Shown in pieces: positions 1 to 8,189 of a stretch of 42,511 nucleotides of DNA. The notes beneath the pieces are model-generated. The model made no database searches. It saw only the letters and a list, made by a program, of their open reading frames with translations, and had not been told where the DNA came from. The stretch lies in assembly GCF_030528505.1 (NCBI RefSeq), contig NZ_JAUMYS010000021.1, forward strand, positions 1 to 42,511, in the 5' to 3' direction. The DNA comes from Tannerella sp. (lineage in GTDB: Bacteria > Bacteroidota > Bacteroidia > Bacteroidales > Tannerellaceae). Both the position numbers and the translations under genes were made by a program. Every line of letters begins with the position of its first letter. Position 1 is the first letter of the stretch.

Positions 1-11
1 TAACAAACTAA

Positions 12-836
12 ACAGATGGTATTATTCTAATAAACATTATCCCGAACTCACGTAATAATTACTTAAGAGTATCAACAAATATAGAAGAGCCTATTGCTCT
101 TGATGATGTAAAAAGTGCTGTTTCGAAATTACCCTCAAAAGCAGAACAAGCTGCTGAAGTATTTAATACAAAGTTTAAACAGTTAGTAGAATTAAAAGAA
201 GATAAAATACATACATACAAAATTTAGAAAGAGAACAATTAATTCCTGATTATTTAATAAAAGAAACTGGTCTTAAAGCTTTTTTCCCATCTAGAGATTA
301 TTACAATTTTAGAAGTGATGCTAATAGTATTCATGCTTACGTTGCCTCTGCTCAAAAGAAGTTAATAATGGTAAGCGTAAGCTTAGTAAAAGGGATTAAT
401 TTTGATGATTTAAGAAAAGTTCTTGAGCAAAAGCTTGAAAGTAGGCAAAAAAACTTTGAAGCGATTATATCCTTTTTGAATCCAGATAAAGATTGTCTTA
501 TGGAATCTTTATGTTCTGTATTTGAAAAAGAAAAAGCAGATATAATTAAGGATATTAAAAATGGCATTTCATTAATTAAAAATTTTAAAAGTAAACTTTC
601 TTCAACCGCTCAAAAAAAATTAACTTTAAAAGTTCACAATTCTATTCCTTTTGGTAGTACAATAATAATGGATTATGACAAGCCATATGGCAAAATTCAA
701 ATTGAAACAAAAGCCTATAAAGTGCCAATGGGCAAGAGTTTTGCTTTTGAGGTAATTCCGTACAAAAAAAGATGGTTATTATGATACACTTTTAGAAGGG
801 TATTTGAATTTAGTAAATAATGGTCAAACAATTTAA
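12..836 (+). pseudogene. Frameshifted gene of unknown function (PLD-like or sensor-type domain suspected)
   Basis: Three consecutive reading-frame segments read as one protein. Frame A is open from about 12 to 227, frame B from 218 to 784, and frame A resumes to the stop at 834-836. The first break is at a three-copy ATAC repeat (207-218 region); one extra copy would join the frames. The second is in a run of seven A near 765; removing one A gives a continuous end ...DGYYDTLLEGYLNLVNNG. No start codon is visible, so the 5' end is probably outside the window or lost. The middle part (DANSIHAYVASAQKKLIMVS...) resembles phospholipase-D-like sensor domains seen in stress or defence proteins, but I cannot name a family. 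The base composition is much more AT-rich than the chromosome to the right, which suggests acquired DNA. Confidence 0.5.
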
Positions 837-873
837 AATATACAAATGTAATGAATAAAAAAGTTCAGGGATA

Positions 874-1380
874 TTGCTTTATCGTTTAATAAATGGATAT
901 TTAGAAATTCTACTACTACATCCTGGGGGACCATTTTATCTTAAAAAAGACTTGGGAGTTTGGTCAATTCCAAAAGGAGAATTTGAAGATGAAGACCCCA
1001 AAATTGCAGCATTAAGAGAATTCAAGGAAGAAACTGGTTTAACCTTATCGGATGAGTTGCTTTACTTAGGTGAAATAAAAATGAAAAGTGGCAAATTAGT
1101 TTATTGCTGGGCAAAGGAAGGAGGCTTTGATATTTCCCTTTTCAAAAGTAACCTTTTTGATTTAGAATGGCCACCAAAATCAGGCAAGATTCAGCAGTTC
1201 CCTGAAATGGACAAGGCTGAATGGTTTATTTACAATGAAGCAAAAAACAAAATTCATCCAAGCCAATTCTCATTTGTTGATAAGTTAATTGATTTACTTA
1301 AATTAAGTAATTCGGAAATCTATCCTGTCGTTAGACAACCAAATACAAATAAAGGTAGGCAATTGGATTTGTTTTCATAG
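874..1380 (+). CDS. NUDIX hydrolase with damaged start region
   Basis: The protein has a NUDIX box: WSIPKGEFEDED followed by ALREFKEETGL, which is one residue shorter than the textbook spacing between G and the first E. This wording is typical of small NUDIX enzymes that cleave nucleoside diphosphates linked to other groups; the exact substrate cannot be read. The only in-frame start is TTG at 874, which cuts off the first beta-strand. An ATG at 851 would give MNKKSSGILLYR..., the expected N-terminus, if the A run at 857-862 had one more A. The gene is therefore either started at TTG, freshly frameshifted, or affected by a sequencing error. It lies just after another frameshifted gene and just before an attC-like structure, so it may be a mobile gene cassette. 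Confidence 0.75.
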   Translation: MLYRLINGYLEILLLHPGGPFYLKKDLGVWSIPKGEFEDEDPKIAALREFKEETGLTLSDELLYLGEIKMKSGKLVYCWAKEGGFDISLFKSNLFDLEWPPKSGKIQQFPEMDKAEWFIYNEAKNKIHPSQFSFVDKLIDLLKLSNSEIYPVVRQPNTNKGRQLDLFS

Positions 1381-1389
1381 AAAAGCAGC

Positions 1390-1524
1390 AGCTAACAGTA
1401 CCTATACGCAAATGGGGGTTCAGTCCTTCGAATGAAAAATAAGTGCTATATTTGAAGTGTAGTTCTTCGTAGGAATGTTTGGTACAAGAAAGCTCCACCT
1501 GCGTATAGGTGCAAACCGTTGGGT
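1390..1524 (+). repeat. attC-like inverted-repeat element after the NUDIX gene
   Basis: AGCTAAC (1390-1396) and GTTGGGT (1518-1524) bracket a perfect 11-bp inverted repeat, ACCTATACGCA (1400-1410) and its complement (1500-1510). GTTGGGT fits the integron core site GTTRRRY exactly; AGCTAAC fits RYYYAAC except at one position. The 135-bp length, paired outer arms and poorly paired centre resemble an integron attC site, and it starts 10 bp after the NUDIX stop codon, where a cassette attC would be. No integrase gene is in the window. It could instead be a Bacteroidota interspersed palindromic repeat with no cassette role. Confidence 0.45.
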
Positions 1525-1631
1525 GCAAGCTAAAACAAACAGCGTACCTCACGATAACAGAAAAGTGCCGAAGGTGTTTTCCTGATATTGTAGCCGAATT
1601 AAAATAAAAGTAGTAATTTTGCAGTTCATAA

Positions 1632-2188
1632 GAAATAAATAAACTGGACGAAGGTTATTTTTCCACAGAGACCCCTGAAGCGGAAAAAGATAAGCCCTTG
1701 AAACGGGGACGTGGCAGCCAAAGAAAAAGCAAAGTGCTGGTTATGGCGGAAAATGAAATGGTTGCATCGCCCGCAAGGGGTCAAAAACCCCGCAGTGTCG
1801 GCTATTTGAAAATGAAAGTAATCGATGACTTGAAGAAAGAAACGATCAATGAGGCGGTTAAGGAATTAGCCGCAGATGTGCGGGAAGTTGACACGGATCA
1901 CTCTACCTCTTATGTGGAATTGAAAGACTTTGTACTTGGAGACACAACTCTCAGGTTATCCCCAAAGAGAAAGTGGGGGAAGCCTTGCCCTGAGTTCATA
2001 TCGCCATCAGCAATGCTAAGAGACAGTTGATAAATACGTTCCATGACATCAAGCCCGAATTCCTGCAAAATTACCTGGATAAATTCTGTTACAAGTTTAA
2101 TCGCAGATATGGGGGAGAAGCACTCTTTGGAAGATTGCTCGTAGCTTGCGTAAGCTATAGAAATGAATTTAGGTATAAATACGGATAA
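1632..2188 (+). pseudogene. IS1595-family (ISXO2-like) transposase remnant
   Basis: This is the C-terminal part of an ISXO2-like DDE transposase. The first segment reads KLDEGYFST...KRGRGSQRKSKVLVM...GYLKMKVI...DHSTSYVELKDF. After a frameshift near 1950 the second segment reads QVIPKEKVGEALP, stop, VHIAISNAKRQLINTFHDIKPEF...CYKFNRRY. The in-frame TGA stands where the family has TGG (Trp). The N-terminal half and recognisable terminal inverted repeats are missing. With a truncation, a frameshift and a nonsense codon it cannot encode a working transposase. It marks the edge between the accessory segment and normal chromosome. Confidence 0.85.
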
Positions 2189-2219
2189 TCATATAAATTA
2201 AACATACATACAAATAATT

Positions 2220-3155
2220 ATGAACAGAAATTACACTTATATCGCAATAACTTTGGCATTTGTGATAACGACAGTTTGGGGATGCCAGAGCAATAAGCAA
2301 AAAAACAACGCTTCGGAAACTACGCAAGACAGTCTGACAGTTACTTATTCGAACCTGCTGGATAAGCCGACGCAGGAAGAAGTGGCACAAGTCATGAGCG
2401 AGGCGGGCATATCGCCCGAAAACGTCGCATCGTTTCTGCAAAACGTCAACCAATTCAACGATGCCGTCGAAGGGCAGAATCTGGTGTCAAGCGGTTTCGT
2501 GAAACTGGACACCCTTCTGCCTCATTACGACGAGATGACCATCGAAACACGGTGGAATGAGAAGCATCCGCATTTCTTCGGTTACAATTGCCGCATCACC
2601 TCTTTCGACCTCTTGCACGACTTTATTACCGTAGACCAACCGCTCGATGAACGTTCGACCATATTGAACTTTGACGAAGAAACGCTCGACAATTGCGGTC
2701 GCACCCTCTTTTCACCCTCAGAGCGGAAAGCTTTCAGGACGCTTTTTGCCCCTGTGCCCACGCCTTACAAAAAAGACATCGACAAACACCTGCAAAACAT
2801 GCAAAGTTACTGGCAGAGCAGAGGCATCCGCTTCATTCACAAGGGTGATTCGACCAAAGCATCACTGATTTCCGTAGTGCTGCACTCGGCCATTACGCCC
2901 GATGAGAGCTACCTTTTTGTCGGACACGTCGGTGTCCTGATTCCGACAGGCAAGCAACTGCTCTTTGTCGAAAAGCTGGCATTTCAGACGCCCTATCAGG
3001 CCATCCGTTTCAACAACCGCAGTGAGTTGAACGATTACCTGATGAGATTATACGACGTCGAATGGAATCAGCCCACCGCATCGCCTATCCTGATGGAAAA
3101 CGACGAATTGCTCGAAGGCTACCGCCCCAATCCCGATAAGAGAACAGAGAACTGA
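2220..3155 (+). CDS. Lipoprotein, probable DUF4300 family
   Basis: A 311-residue protein with a lipoprotein signal: a hydrophobic stretch ending TTVWGC, with Cys22 as the likely lipidated residue, then a low-complexity linker rich in N, Q and T. The body (TYSNLLDKPTQEEVAQ..., FFGYNCRITSFDLL, DESYLFVGHVGVLIPTGKQLLFVEKLAFQTPYQAI) fits the DUF4300 family of secreted proteins of unknown function. No catalytic motif is evident to me. It is transcribed alone, just downstream of the transposon remnant and convergent with the PorT-like gene. The first ATG follows an A-rich leader with no clear Shine-Dalgarno, as is usual in Bacteroidota. The family call is from memory of the wording, not a search. 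Confidence 0.7.
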   Translation: MNRNYTYIAITLAFVITTVWGCQSNKQKNNASETTQDSLTVTYSNLLDKPTQEEVAQVMSEAGISPENVASFLQNVNQFNDAVEGQNLVSSGFVKLDTLLPHYDEMTIETRWNEKHPHFFGYNCRITSFDLLHDFITVDQPLDERSTILNFDEETLDNCGRTLFSPSERKAFRTLFAPVPTPYKKDIDKHLQNMQSYWQSRGIRFIHKGDSTKASLISVVLHSAITPDESYLFVGHVGVLIPTGKQLLFVEKLAFQTPYQAIRFNNRSELNDYLMRLYDVEWNQPTASPILMENDELLEGYRPNPDKRTEN

Positions 3156-3197
3156 AAACGAGGACAAAGAATTTTAGCTCGGCCAAGCTGTTCTATA

Positions 3198-3233
3198 CGT
3201 TTCGATCGGTCAGTCGGCATCACCGACGAAACG
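3198..3233. terminator. Hairpin between convergent genes
   Basis: CGTTTCG (3198-3204) and CGAAACG (3227-3233) form a 7-bp stem with further CGGT/ACCG pairing inside. It lies between the convergent ends of the lipoprotein and PorT-like genes and overlaps the latter's stop codon. There is no long T run on either side, so termination is only likely, not certain. Confidence 0.4.
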
Positions 3234-3912
3234 GGATCAGGTAAGACAGTTTGGCTGAGAATACCTGTGACGAGGCTTTGGAAAAAACGTCTTGACGGCG
3301 AGTGTTATAGAAGTCACCTAACGCATAGTAGTAGCGTACTTCGAGCTGGAAACAGCCGATTCCGGTACGCACTTCAACTCCCGGTCCGCCACATAGTCCC
3401 CACGCAAATTTCTTTTCGGCCGCCATCGTATGCTGGGCGTTCGTCTTGTTCGGGGTTGCGCCGCGAAGATTTTCTTCGGTGCTCTCACCGATCAGCAACC
3501 CAATCTGAGGGCCCATATTGAAGATAAAACGTACCCGCTCGCTACCGAAATAGATATGCGTCAGAAACGGCAGCTCCAGATAATTCATCCGGCGGATATA
3601 CCGATAATCGGGATACGTTTCAGGATTCGGATAGCCTTCGGGCACTTCGAAGCGTTCGTTCCAACCTTGCTGCTTGAAGTTGGCTTCGAGTTGCAAACCA
3701 AGGTTTTTTTCCGTAATCCAGCGTACAGTGAATCCGCCGTTATACCCCATCATCAACTGCTGTTGTACCTTGGGAGCAAAAAAGACGGACGAAGCGTTGA
3801 GCCCCCCCGAAACTCCGGCTGCCCACTCCTTACGAAACGTTTCCTGTGCTTGGGCTGGAGGAAAGAAGACGAACGTCAGACCGACAAAGAGAAAGACCAA
3901 TCCTTTCATCAT
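3220..3912 (-). CDS. PorT-like outer-membrane beta-barrel protein
   Basis: A 230-residue protein with a signal peptide (MMKGLVFLFVGLTFVFFPPAQAQ) and alternating amphipathic strands (GVSGGLNASSVFF, GYNGGFTVRW, LGLQLEANFKQQGW, YLELPFLTHIYFG, FIFNMGPQIGLLIG, FQLEVRYYYALGDF). It ends in an aromatic/charged strand, the pattern of an eight-stranded outer-membrane barrel of the PorT/OMP_b-brl type. The family includes T9SS component PorT and many barrels of unknown role, so this should not be called porT without a search. Its ATG overlaps the stop of the upstream LysM gene (ATGA), so the two are translationally coupled and probably act together in the envelope. Confidence 0.8.
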   Translation of the reverse strand: MMKGLVFLFVGLTFVFFPPAQAQETFRKEWAAGVSGGLNASSVFFAPKVQQQLMMGYNGGFTVRWITEKNLGLQLEANFKQQGWNERFEVPEGYPNPETYPDYRYIRRMNYLELPFLTHIYFGSERVRFIFNMGPQIGLLIGESTEENLRGATPNKTNAQHTMAAEKKFAWGLCGGPGVEVRTGIGCFQLEVRYYYALGDFYNTRRQDVFSKASSQVFSAKLSYLIPFRR

Positions 3913-5699
3913 TCGGCTCGTATGATGGATAAGTCTTTATTATAACGCACAAAATAAAGGTTCATGTTCATGAATCCCCCCCAGTTGTTGGTGCGCGTAT
4001 CGAAGTGTAAACCGGTCTGTAAACTATTATATTGCATCTGCCGGAGATGGTCTTCGAAATTGGAGCCAAGCTTGCTGATTGCACTCATAAAATACATGCC
4101 CGTGTCGAATCCCAACATTGCATAGCGGGGATACGTCTGGCTCATATTTTTCTTATACCAATATCTGTACTTAGCGTTGAAATTTTGTGCCTGAGGCGAA
4201 AGGCTGTTCACATAAAACGGCGTATAAATATAGGTATTGAGCGCAAAGAAATCTTCGATACATTCATTGGCATACGTTTGCCATTCCGGATAGCCAAAGA
4301 GCGTCAATTGGTAGCCCTGACTCTTGTCGGCCAACATCCGTAACGGTCCTTTAATTTTCACGAGCGCCTCGAGCGACCCGGACAAAGGCATAACGAGATT
4401 CGGTTTCGTGGTACTCAGCATGCCCGCGATATCATTTCGGAACGTCCGCTCATTGTAGTTGATCTCACGGAACGGTATATTTCTCTGAGACATATCGGCC
4501 TTAAACGTGCGAATGAACTCCGTTTTAGGATCTTTGTCGCCCGTATTAACCAATATCACATTGTAATTCGCAAATAACGTGCAGGCGCGCATCGTAGCCA
4601 GCGAATACAGATACGAATGTGGGGTGTTGACCTGAAAAACATAGGCATTTCCCGATGTCACACGATCGCTCTTCGACGATAACGGGATCACGTATTTGAT
4701 TTCATGCTTTCTGGCATGATTGGCAATCAGTTCGATTTGTTCGTTCGTAACCCCTCCGATCATCAGATGCACGTCCGTCAGACGGTCATTCTTGAGGACT
4801 TCCTGCGTCTTCTGCGTGCCGTCGCCGATATCAAACACCGATAGGTCGATCGAATAGCCCATCTTCTTCAGACTGTCCACCGCCAGCAGAAAGCCTTCAT
4901 AATATTCGATGATACGAGCTGAATTCTTGGTATCGCCCGTTTGAAACGGTAGCAGCAAAGCTATCTTTGCTACGTCTACCCGTTGCATTTCTTTCCGGTA
5001 CTTGATCAGAGCATTGATATCGAATTCATTCACTTCATGGGCTTGTGTCGTGACGGTCTCTTCCGTTTCCACCGGGACCTTGATGATCATCCCTGCTTGC
5101 AGCCCACCTTTCAACTCCGGGTTGAGTTTGATCAACTCGGTGCTGGTCGTGTTAAATTTCTTGCAGAGGCGATACATCGTCTCTTTCTTTTTGACTTTAT
5201 ATTCAATTTCTTTCGTAATTTTTTGAATCGCTTTCGTCGGTAACAACTCGATTTGGGTGGCGGGAATACGGATCGTCTTTCCGGCAGAGAAAGTCAGAGA
5301 CGTCAATCCGGGATTAGCCTTGGTGAGGGCCTCAGCCTGCACGTTATATTGTTTCGATATGCCGTACAATGTCTCACCGGCGCGAATGGTATGATACGTA
5401 TGTAATTCTTCTGTTCCCGTAGCAGGATGATCAGCGACGTGTTTCTGAGGAATTTTTAATCTTTCACCCACTTTGATATAGTCTCGACTTGTCGGGTTGA
5501 GTCGATAGATATCTTCTTTATCAACATTATACATGGCCGAAATAGCATATACCGTCTGTCCGCGTTCGACCGTATGGTGAAATATATTTTCGTCTTGTGC
5601 GTTATTCGTATGAGTTTGTGACCGATTTTCCTGTGCCGAAACGAACGCTATCGACAAGCTAAATAATAAGGTAAGCAGATGAATGGTAAATCTGTTCAT
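3909..5699 (-). CDS. LysM-repeat protein with periplasmic-binding-protein-like domain
   Basis: 596 residues. A signal peptide (about 1-22, ending FVSAQ) is followed by three LysM repeats: about 40-84 (HHTVERGQTVYAISAMYNV...), 99-145 (YHTIRAGETLYGISKQYNV...) and 166-209 (YKVKKKETMYRLCKKFN...). LysM modules bind the N-acetylglucosamine backbone of peptidoglycan. From about 240 to the end there is a type 1 periplasmic-binding-protein fold (KIALLLPFQTGDTKNSARIIEYYEGFLLAVD..., VIPLSSKSDRV), as in LivJ- or LpoA-like proteins. The product is probably a periplasmic, wall-associated protein, perhaps a sensor or regulator of wall synthesis; no enzyme motif is seen. It is the first gene of a two-gene operon with the PorT-like barrel. 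Confidence 0.85.
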   Translation of the reverse strand: MNRFTIHLLTLLFSLSIAFVSAQENRSQTHTNNAQDENIFHHTVERGQTVYAISAMYNVDKEDIYRLNPTSRDYIKVGERLKIPQKHVADHPATGTEELHTYHTIRAGETLYGISKQYNVQAEALTKANPGLTSLTFSAGKTIRIPATQIELLPTKAIQKITKEIEYKVKKKETMYRLCKKFNTTSTELIKLNPELKGGLQAGMIIKVPVETEETVTTQAHEVNEFDINALIKYRKEMQRVDVAKIALLLPFQTGDTKNSARIIEYYEGFLLAVDSLKKMGYSIDLSVFDIGDGTQKTQEVLKNDRLTDVHLMIGGVTNEQIELIANHARKHEIKYVIPLSSKSDRVTSGNAYVFQVNTPHSYLYSLATMRACTLFANYNVILVNTGDKDPKTEFIRTFKADMSQRNIPFREINYNERTFRNDIAGMLSTTKPNLVMPLSGSLEALVKIKGPLRMLADKSQGYQLTLFGYPEWQTYANECIEDFFALNTYIYTPFYVNSLSPQAQNFNAKYRYWYKKNMSQTYPRYAMLGFDTGMYFMSAISKLGSNFEDHLRQMQYNSLQTGLHFDTRTNNWGGFMNMNLYFVRYNKDLSIIRAE

Positions 5700-5721
5700 T
5701 GTTCTTCAATTGTTTTTTAGG

Positions 5722-5753
5722 CAAAGATAGCATATATTTTTTCATCCGAGCAA
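5722..5753 (-). promoter_or_regulatory. Bacteroidota-type promoter for the LysM operon
   Basis: On the minus strand TATCTTTG (5729-5722) is a perfect TAnnTTTG -7 box, with TTG (5753-5751) 21 bp upstream as the -33 element. Transcription would start around 5715, a few bases before the LysM ATG at 5699. Confidence 0.65.
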
Positions 5754-5798
5754 CCAATGGAAGAAAAAAGCTCGTGAGGGAAAGTTGGTGAAGCCTCC

Positions 5799-5828
5799 TT
5801 GTCGTTGTGGGATAATGTTGTACTTTTG
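5799..5828 (+). promoter_or_regulatory. Bacteroidota-type promoter for the T9SS cargo operon
   Basis: TTG (5799-5801), 19 bp, then TACTTTTG (5821-5828), a TAnnTTTG -7 box. It points rightward to the gene starting at 5843 and lies back to back with the LysM promoter. Confidence 0.6.
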
Positions 5829-5842
5829 TAAGCTGATTCGAA

Positions 5843-7183
5843 ATGAGTATGCGAAAAAGAATGTTTAGGATGATCATGAGCAGTATGCTCGCACTGATGC
5901 TTTCGGAAGCTACACTCTGGGCGCAGTATCAGGTAGCTGGTGGCGCTAAAAAGCCTCTGAGAGTAGTAGAAAATACGGCATATAAGTTGCAGGTTTATTT
6001 GGTCTACGGCATGGAAGGGGTGACGCTCAGTTATACCTCGGCATCTGCTTCGCACCGTTGGTACCGCTATAAAACAAAAGCAGCCGTCGAAGATGAATGG
6101 GAAGCTGTTCCCTCAATGCAAAACGGCACTACTTCGACCATAACCAATCTGAGCGAAGGGTATGGTTATTTCGTGAACGACGGCGGGATGAAACATTATA
6201 TCTGGCTGATTGATTACAGCAAATATCCGTTTAAAATCAGTCATCTGAAGGTAGGCGAATCGTCCGACCGCTGCTCCGGTCTGCGGTTGGACGGCTCGAC
6301 AGATATGCCAACATTGAAATATTTCCTTCCAGACGGTAAAGAGATGGAAGTGAAACGCGAATTTGAAGTGAGCTACCTGACGCAAACATGGAGTAAATCC
6401 GGCAAAAAGTTTATCGAAGAGCTGGCCATCGATACGCTCAGGGGCAATCCCTTCGCAACACAGATTCGTCCGCCTCTGCGCGATACAAAAATCGAGCTGA
6501 CAGGCGACTTGTTTGCACGCCACTTTGGAGTAGAGCAATCGGCTGCGATCGATTTATTCGAAACCGTTGCCATCGAGGTACATGCCGATACGCTTGTTTC
6601 GTCGGAAAGTAAAACGAATTTGTCACGAAAGGCCGGCGAGTTGCTGGCTCCGGCTGATGTTCATTTCAAAGCTTATGCCAATACTCCTGTCGCTTCGCTG
6701 TTCGTCTGGCAGATTGTAAAGAAAGAGCCCACAGGCGACAGACCGCTCGTACGCTTTACTGAGGCAGAGATGGATTATACGTTCGACACAGCGGGAGAAT
6801 ATAAGGTAACGCTCGAAGTAAGCGATCGCTCAGGAAAATGTACGCACAACGAAACATCATACAACATCCACATTACGGAGACCATCGTCAAGGTGCCGAA
6901 TGTTTTTACTCCGGGTGACTCGCCGGGGGTAAACGATATTTTCAAGGTGGTTCATAAGTCGGTCGTGCGTTTTCGGGCGTGGGTCTTCAACCGCTGGGGG
7001 AATGAGTTATATCACTGGACTGACCCGAATGGAGGATGGGACGGTAAATATCGCGGAAAGTATGTGCCTGCGGGAGCTTATTATTATGTAATTGAATATA
7101 CAGGAACCGACGGAAAAACACATAAACTGAGTGGAGATATTAATGTAGTAAGATCTAGTAGAATAAACAGTCAAACACCTTAA
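5843..7183 (+). CDS. Secreted protein with PKD-like region and type B T9SS sorting domain
   Basis: 446 residues. The N-terminus (MSMRKRMFRMIMSSMLALMLSEATLWAQ) is a signal peptide; a second ATG two codons on is an alternative start. The middle contains a PKD-like beta-sandwich (MDYTFDTAGEYKVTLEVSD around 307-325). The last 90 residues (VPNVFTPGDSPGVNDIFKV, FRAWVFNRWGNELYHW, GGWDGKYRGKYVPAGAYYYVIEY) are the gliding-motility-associated/type B C-terminal domain used for export by the type IX secretion system. The protein is therefore predicted to cross the outer membrane and stay at or leave the surface. Its role is unknown. The stop overlaps the start of the lytic transglycosylase by one base (TAATG), so the two are coupled. 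Confidence 0.85.
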   Translation: MSMRKRMFRMIMSSMLALMLSEATLWAQYQVAGGAKKPLRVVENTAYKLQVYLVYGMEGVTLSYTSASASHRWYRYKTKAAVEDEWEAVPSMQNGTTSTITNLSEGYGYFVNDGGMKHYIWLIDYSKYPFKISHLKVGESSDRCSGLRLDGSTDMPTLKYFLPDGKEMEVKREFEVSYLTQTWSKSGKKFIEELAIDTLRGNPFATQIRPPLRDTKIELTGDLFARHFGVEQSAAIDLFETVAIEVHADTLVSSESKTNLSRKAGELLAPADVHFKAYANTPVASLFVWQIVKKEPTGDRPLVRFTEAEMDYTFDTAGEYKVTLEVSDRSGKCTHNETSYNIHITETIVKVPNVFTPGDSPGVNDIFKVVHKSVVRFRAWVFNRWGNELYHWTDPNGGWDGKYRGKYVPAGAYYYVIEYTGTDGKTHKLSGDINVVRSSRINSQTP

Positions 7184-8157
7184 TGAAAAAAGATATAAAA
7201 ACAATAAGCTTAGCGATTTTGCTGACCGGTGGAATTGGCCTGACAGCATGTCTGTCGGTCGGTTCGCAAGATTCGGAACAAGTAATGCAGGAACGGCCGG
7301 CCGTTTCGTCAGTCACCATGACGCCTGCTGTCCCTACGCACGTTACGTTTTGCGGAGAAACAGTCGATCTGACACGATACAATATGTATGAAGGCATGGA
7401 CAGGGAGTTAAGCAGTTTCACCTACTTTCATTCAACGACCATGCTGATGATCAAACGGGCGAACCGTTATTTCCCCGTGATCGAACCGATTCTGAAAGCC
7501 AATGGCATTCCGGACGATTTCAAGTACCTGGCCGTTATCGAGAGTCATCTCGATCCGCGCATCGTGTCTCCGGCACGAGCCGCGGGCATGTGGCAATTTA
7601 TGGAGGCGACCGCCAAACAATACCAATTGACCGTTACCCAGACAGTAGACGAACGGTACCATGTGGAACGTGCTACGGAAGCCACCTGCCGTTACCTCAG
7701 AGACGCGTATGCCAAGTATGGTGACTGGATTTCGGTAGCCGCCTCGTACAATGCCGGAATGGGACGCATTTCAAACGAATATGCCCGTCAGAACGAAGCC
7801 TCAGCGCTGAATTTATGGTTAGTCGAAGAGACATCCCGCTATGTGTATCGGATTTTCGCTATCAAGCAGATTTTCGAGAATCCGTATAAATATGGTTTTG
7901 TGATGCATGCGAAAGACTTATACCGTCCGATTTCCTGCGAAAAAGTAGTCGTATCGAACGATATTCCCGATTTGGTGGCATTTGCCAAATCGCATGACAT
8001 CACGTATGCCGACCTGAAACGTTTTAATTCGTGGCTGAGAGATACGAAATTAGTTGTTAACGGGAAAAGTTTCACCATCTCAATTCCGCGCAAAAAAGAT
8101 ATGTATTATAACGAACCGAATCAAACGGTGCACGACAAACGTTGGGTGGTACGGTAA
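7183..8157 (+). CDS. Lytic transglycosylase (SLT/MltD-like)
   Basis: 324 residues with a lipoprotein-type N-terminus (LAILLTGGIGLTAC, Cys near 23). The SLT domain spans about 95-230: YLAVIESHLDPRIVSPARAAGMWQFM carries the catalytic Glu (ESHLDP), then CRYLRDAYAKYGDWISVAASYNAGMGRIS carries the AYNAG-type motif. The enzyme cleaves the MurNAc-GlcNAc bond of peptidoglycan and forms 1,6-anhydro ends, probably from the inner face of the outer membrane. There is no clear C-terminal LysM repeat as in MltD, but the tail resembles the linker before one. It is co-transcribed with the T9SS cargo gene upstream and probably uvrA downstream (32-bp gap). Confidence 0.88.
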   Translation: MKKDIKTISLAILLTGGIGLTACLSVGSQDSEQVMQERPAVSSVTMTPAVPTHVTFCGETVDLTRYNMYEGMDRELSSFTYFHSTTMLMIKRANRYFPVIEPILKANGIPDDFKYLAVIESHLDPRIVSPARAAGMWQFMEATAKQYQLTVTQTVDERYHVERATEATCRYLRDAYAKYGDWISVAASYNAGMGRISNEYARQNEASALNLWLVEETSRYVYRIFAIKQIFENPYKYGFVMHAKDLYRPISCEKVVVSNDIPDLVAFAKSHDITYADLKRFNSWLRDTKLVVNGKSFTISIPRKKDMYYNEPNQTVHDKRWVVR

Positions 8158-8189
8158 ATACCGGCTATGAAATGTTTCGGTAAATAATT

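Noticed and set aside
1698-2030. Apparent intact 110-residue gene
   Set aside because: It is one frame of a broken ISXO2-like transposase; the rest continues after a frameshift and a stop.
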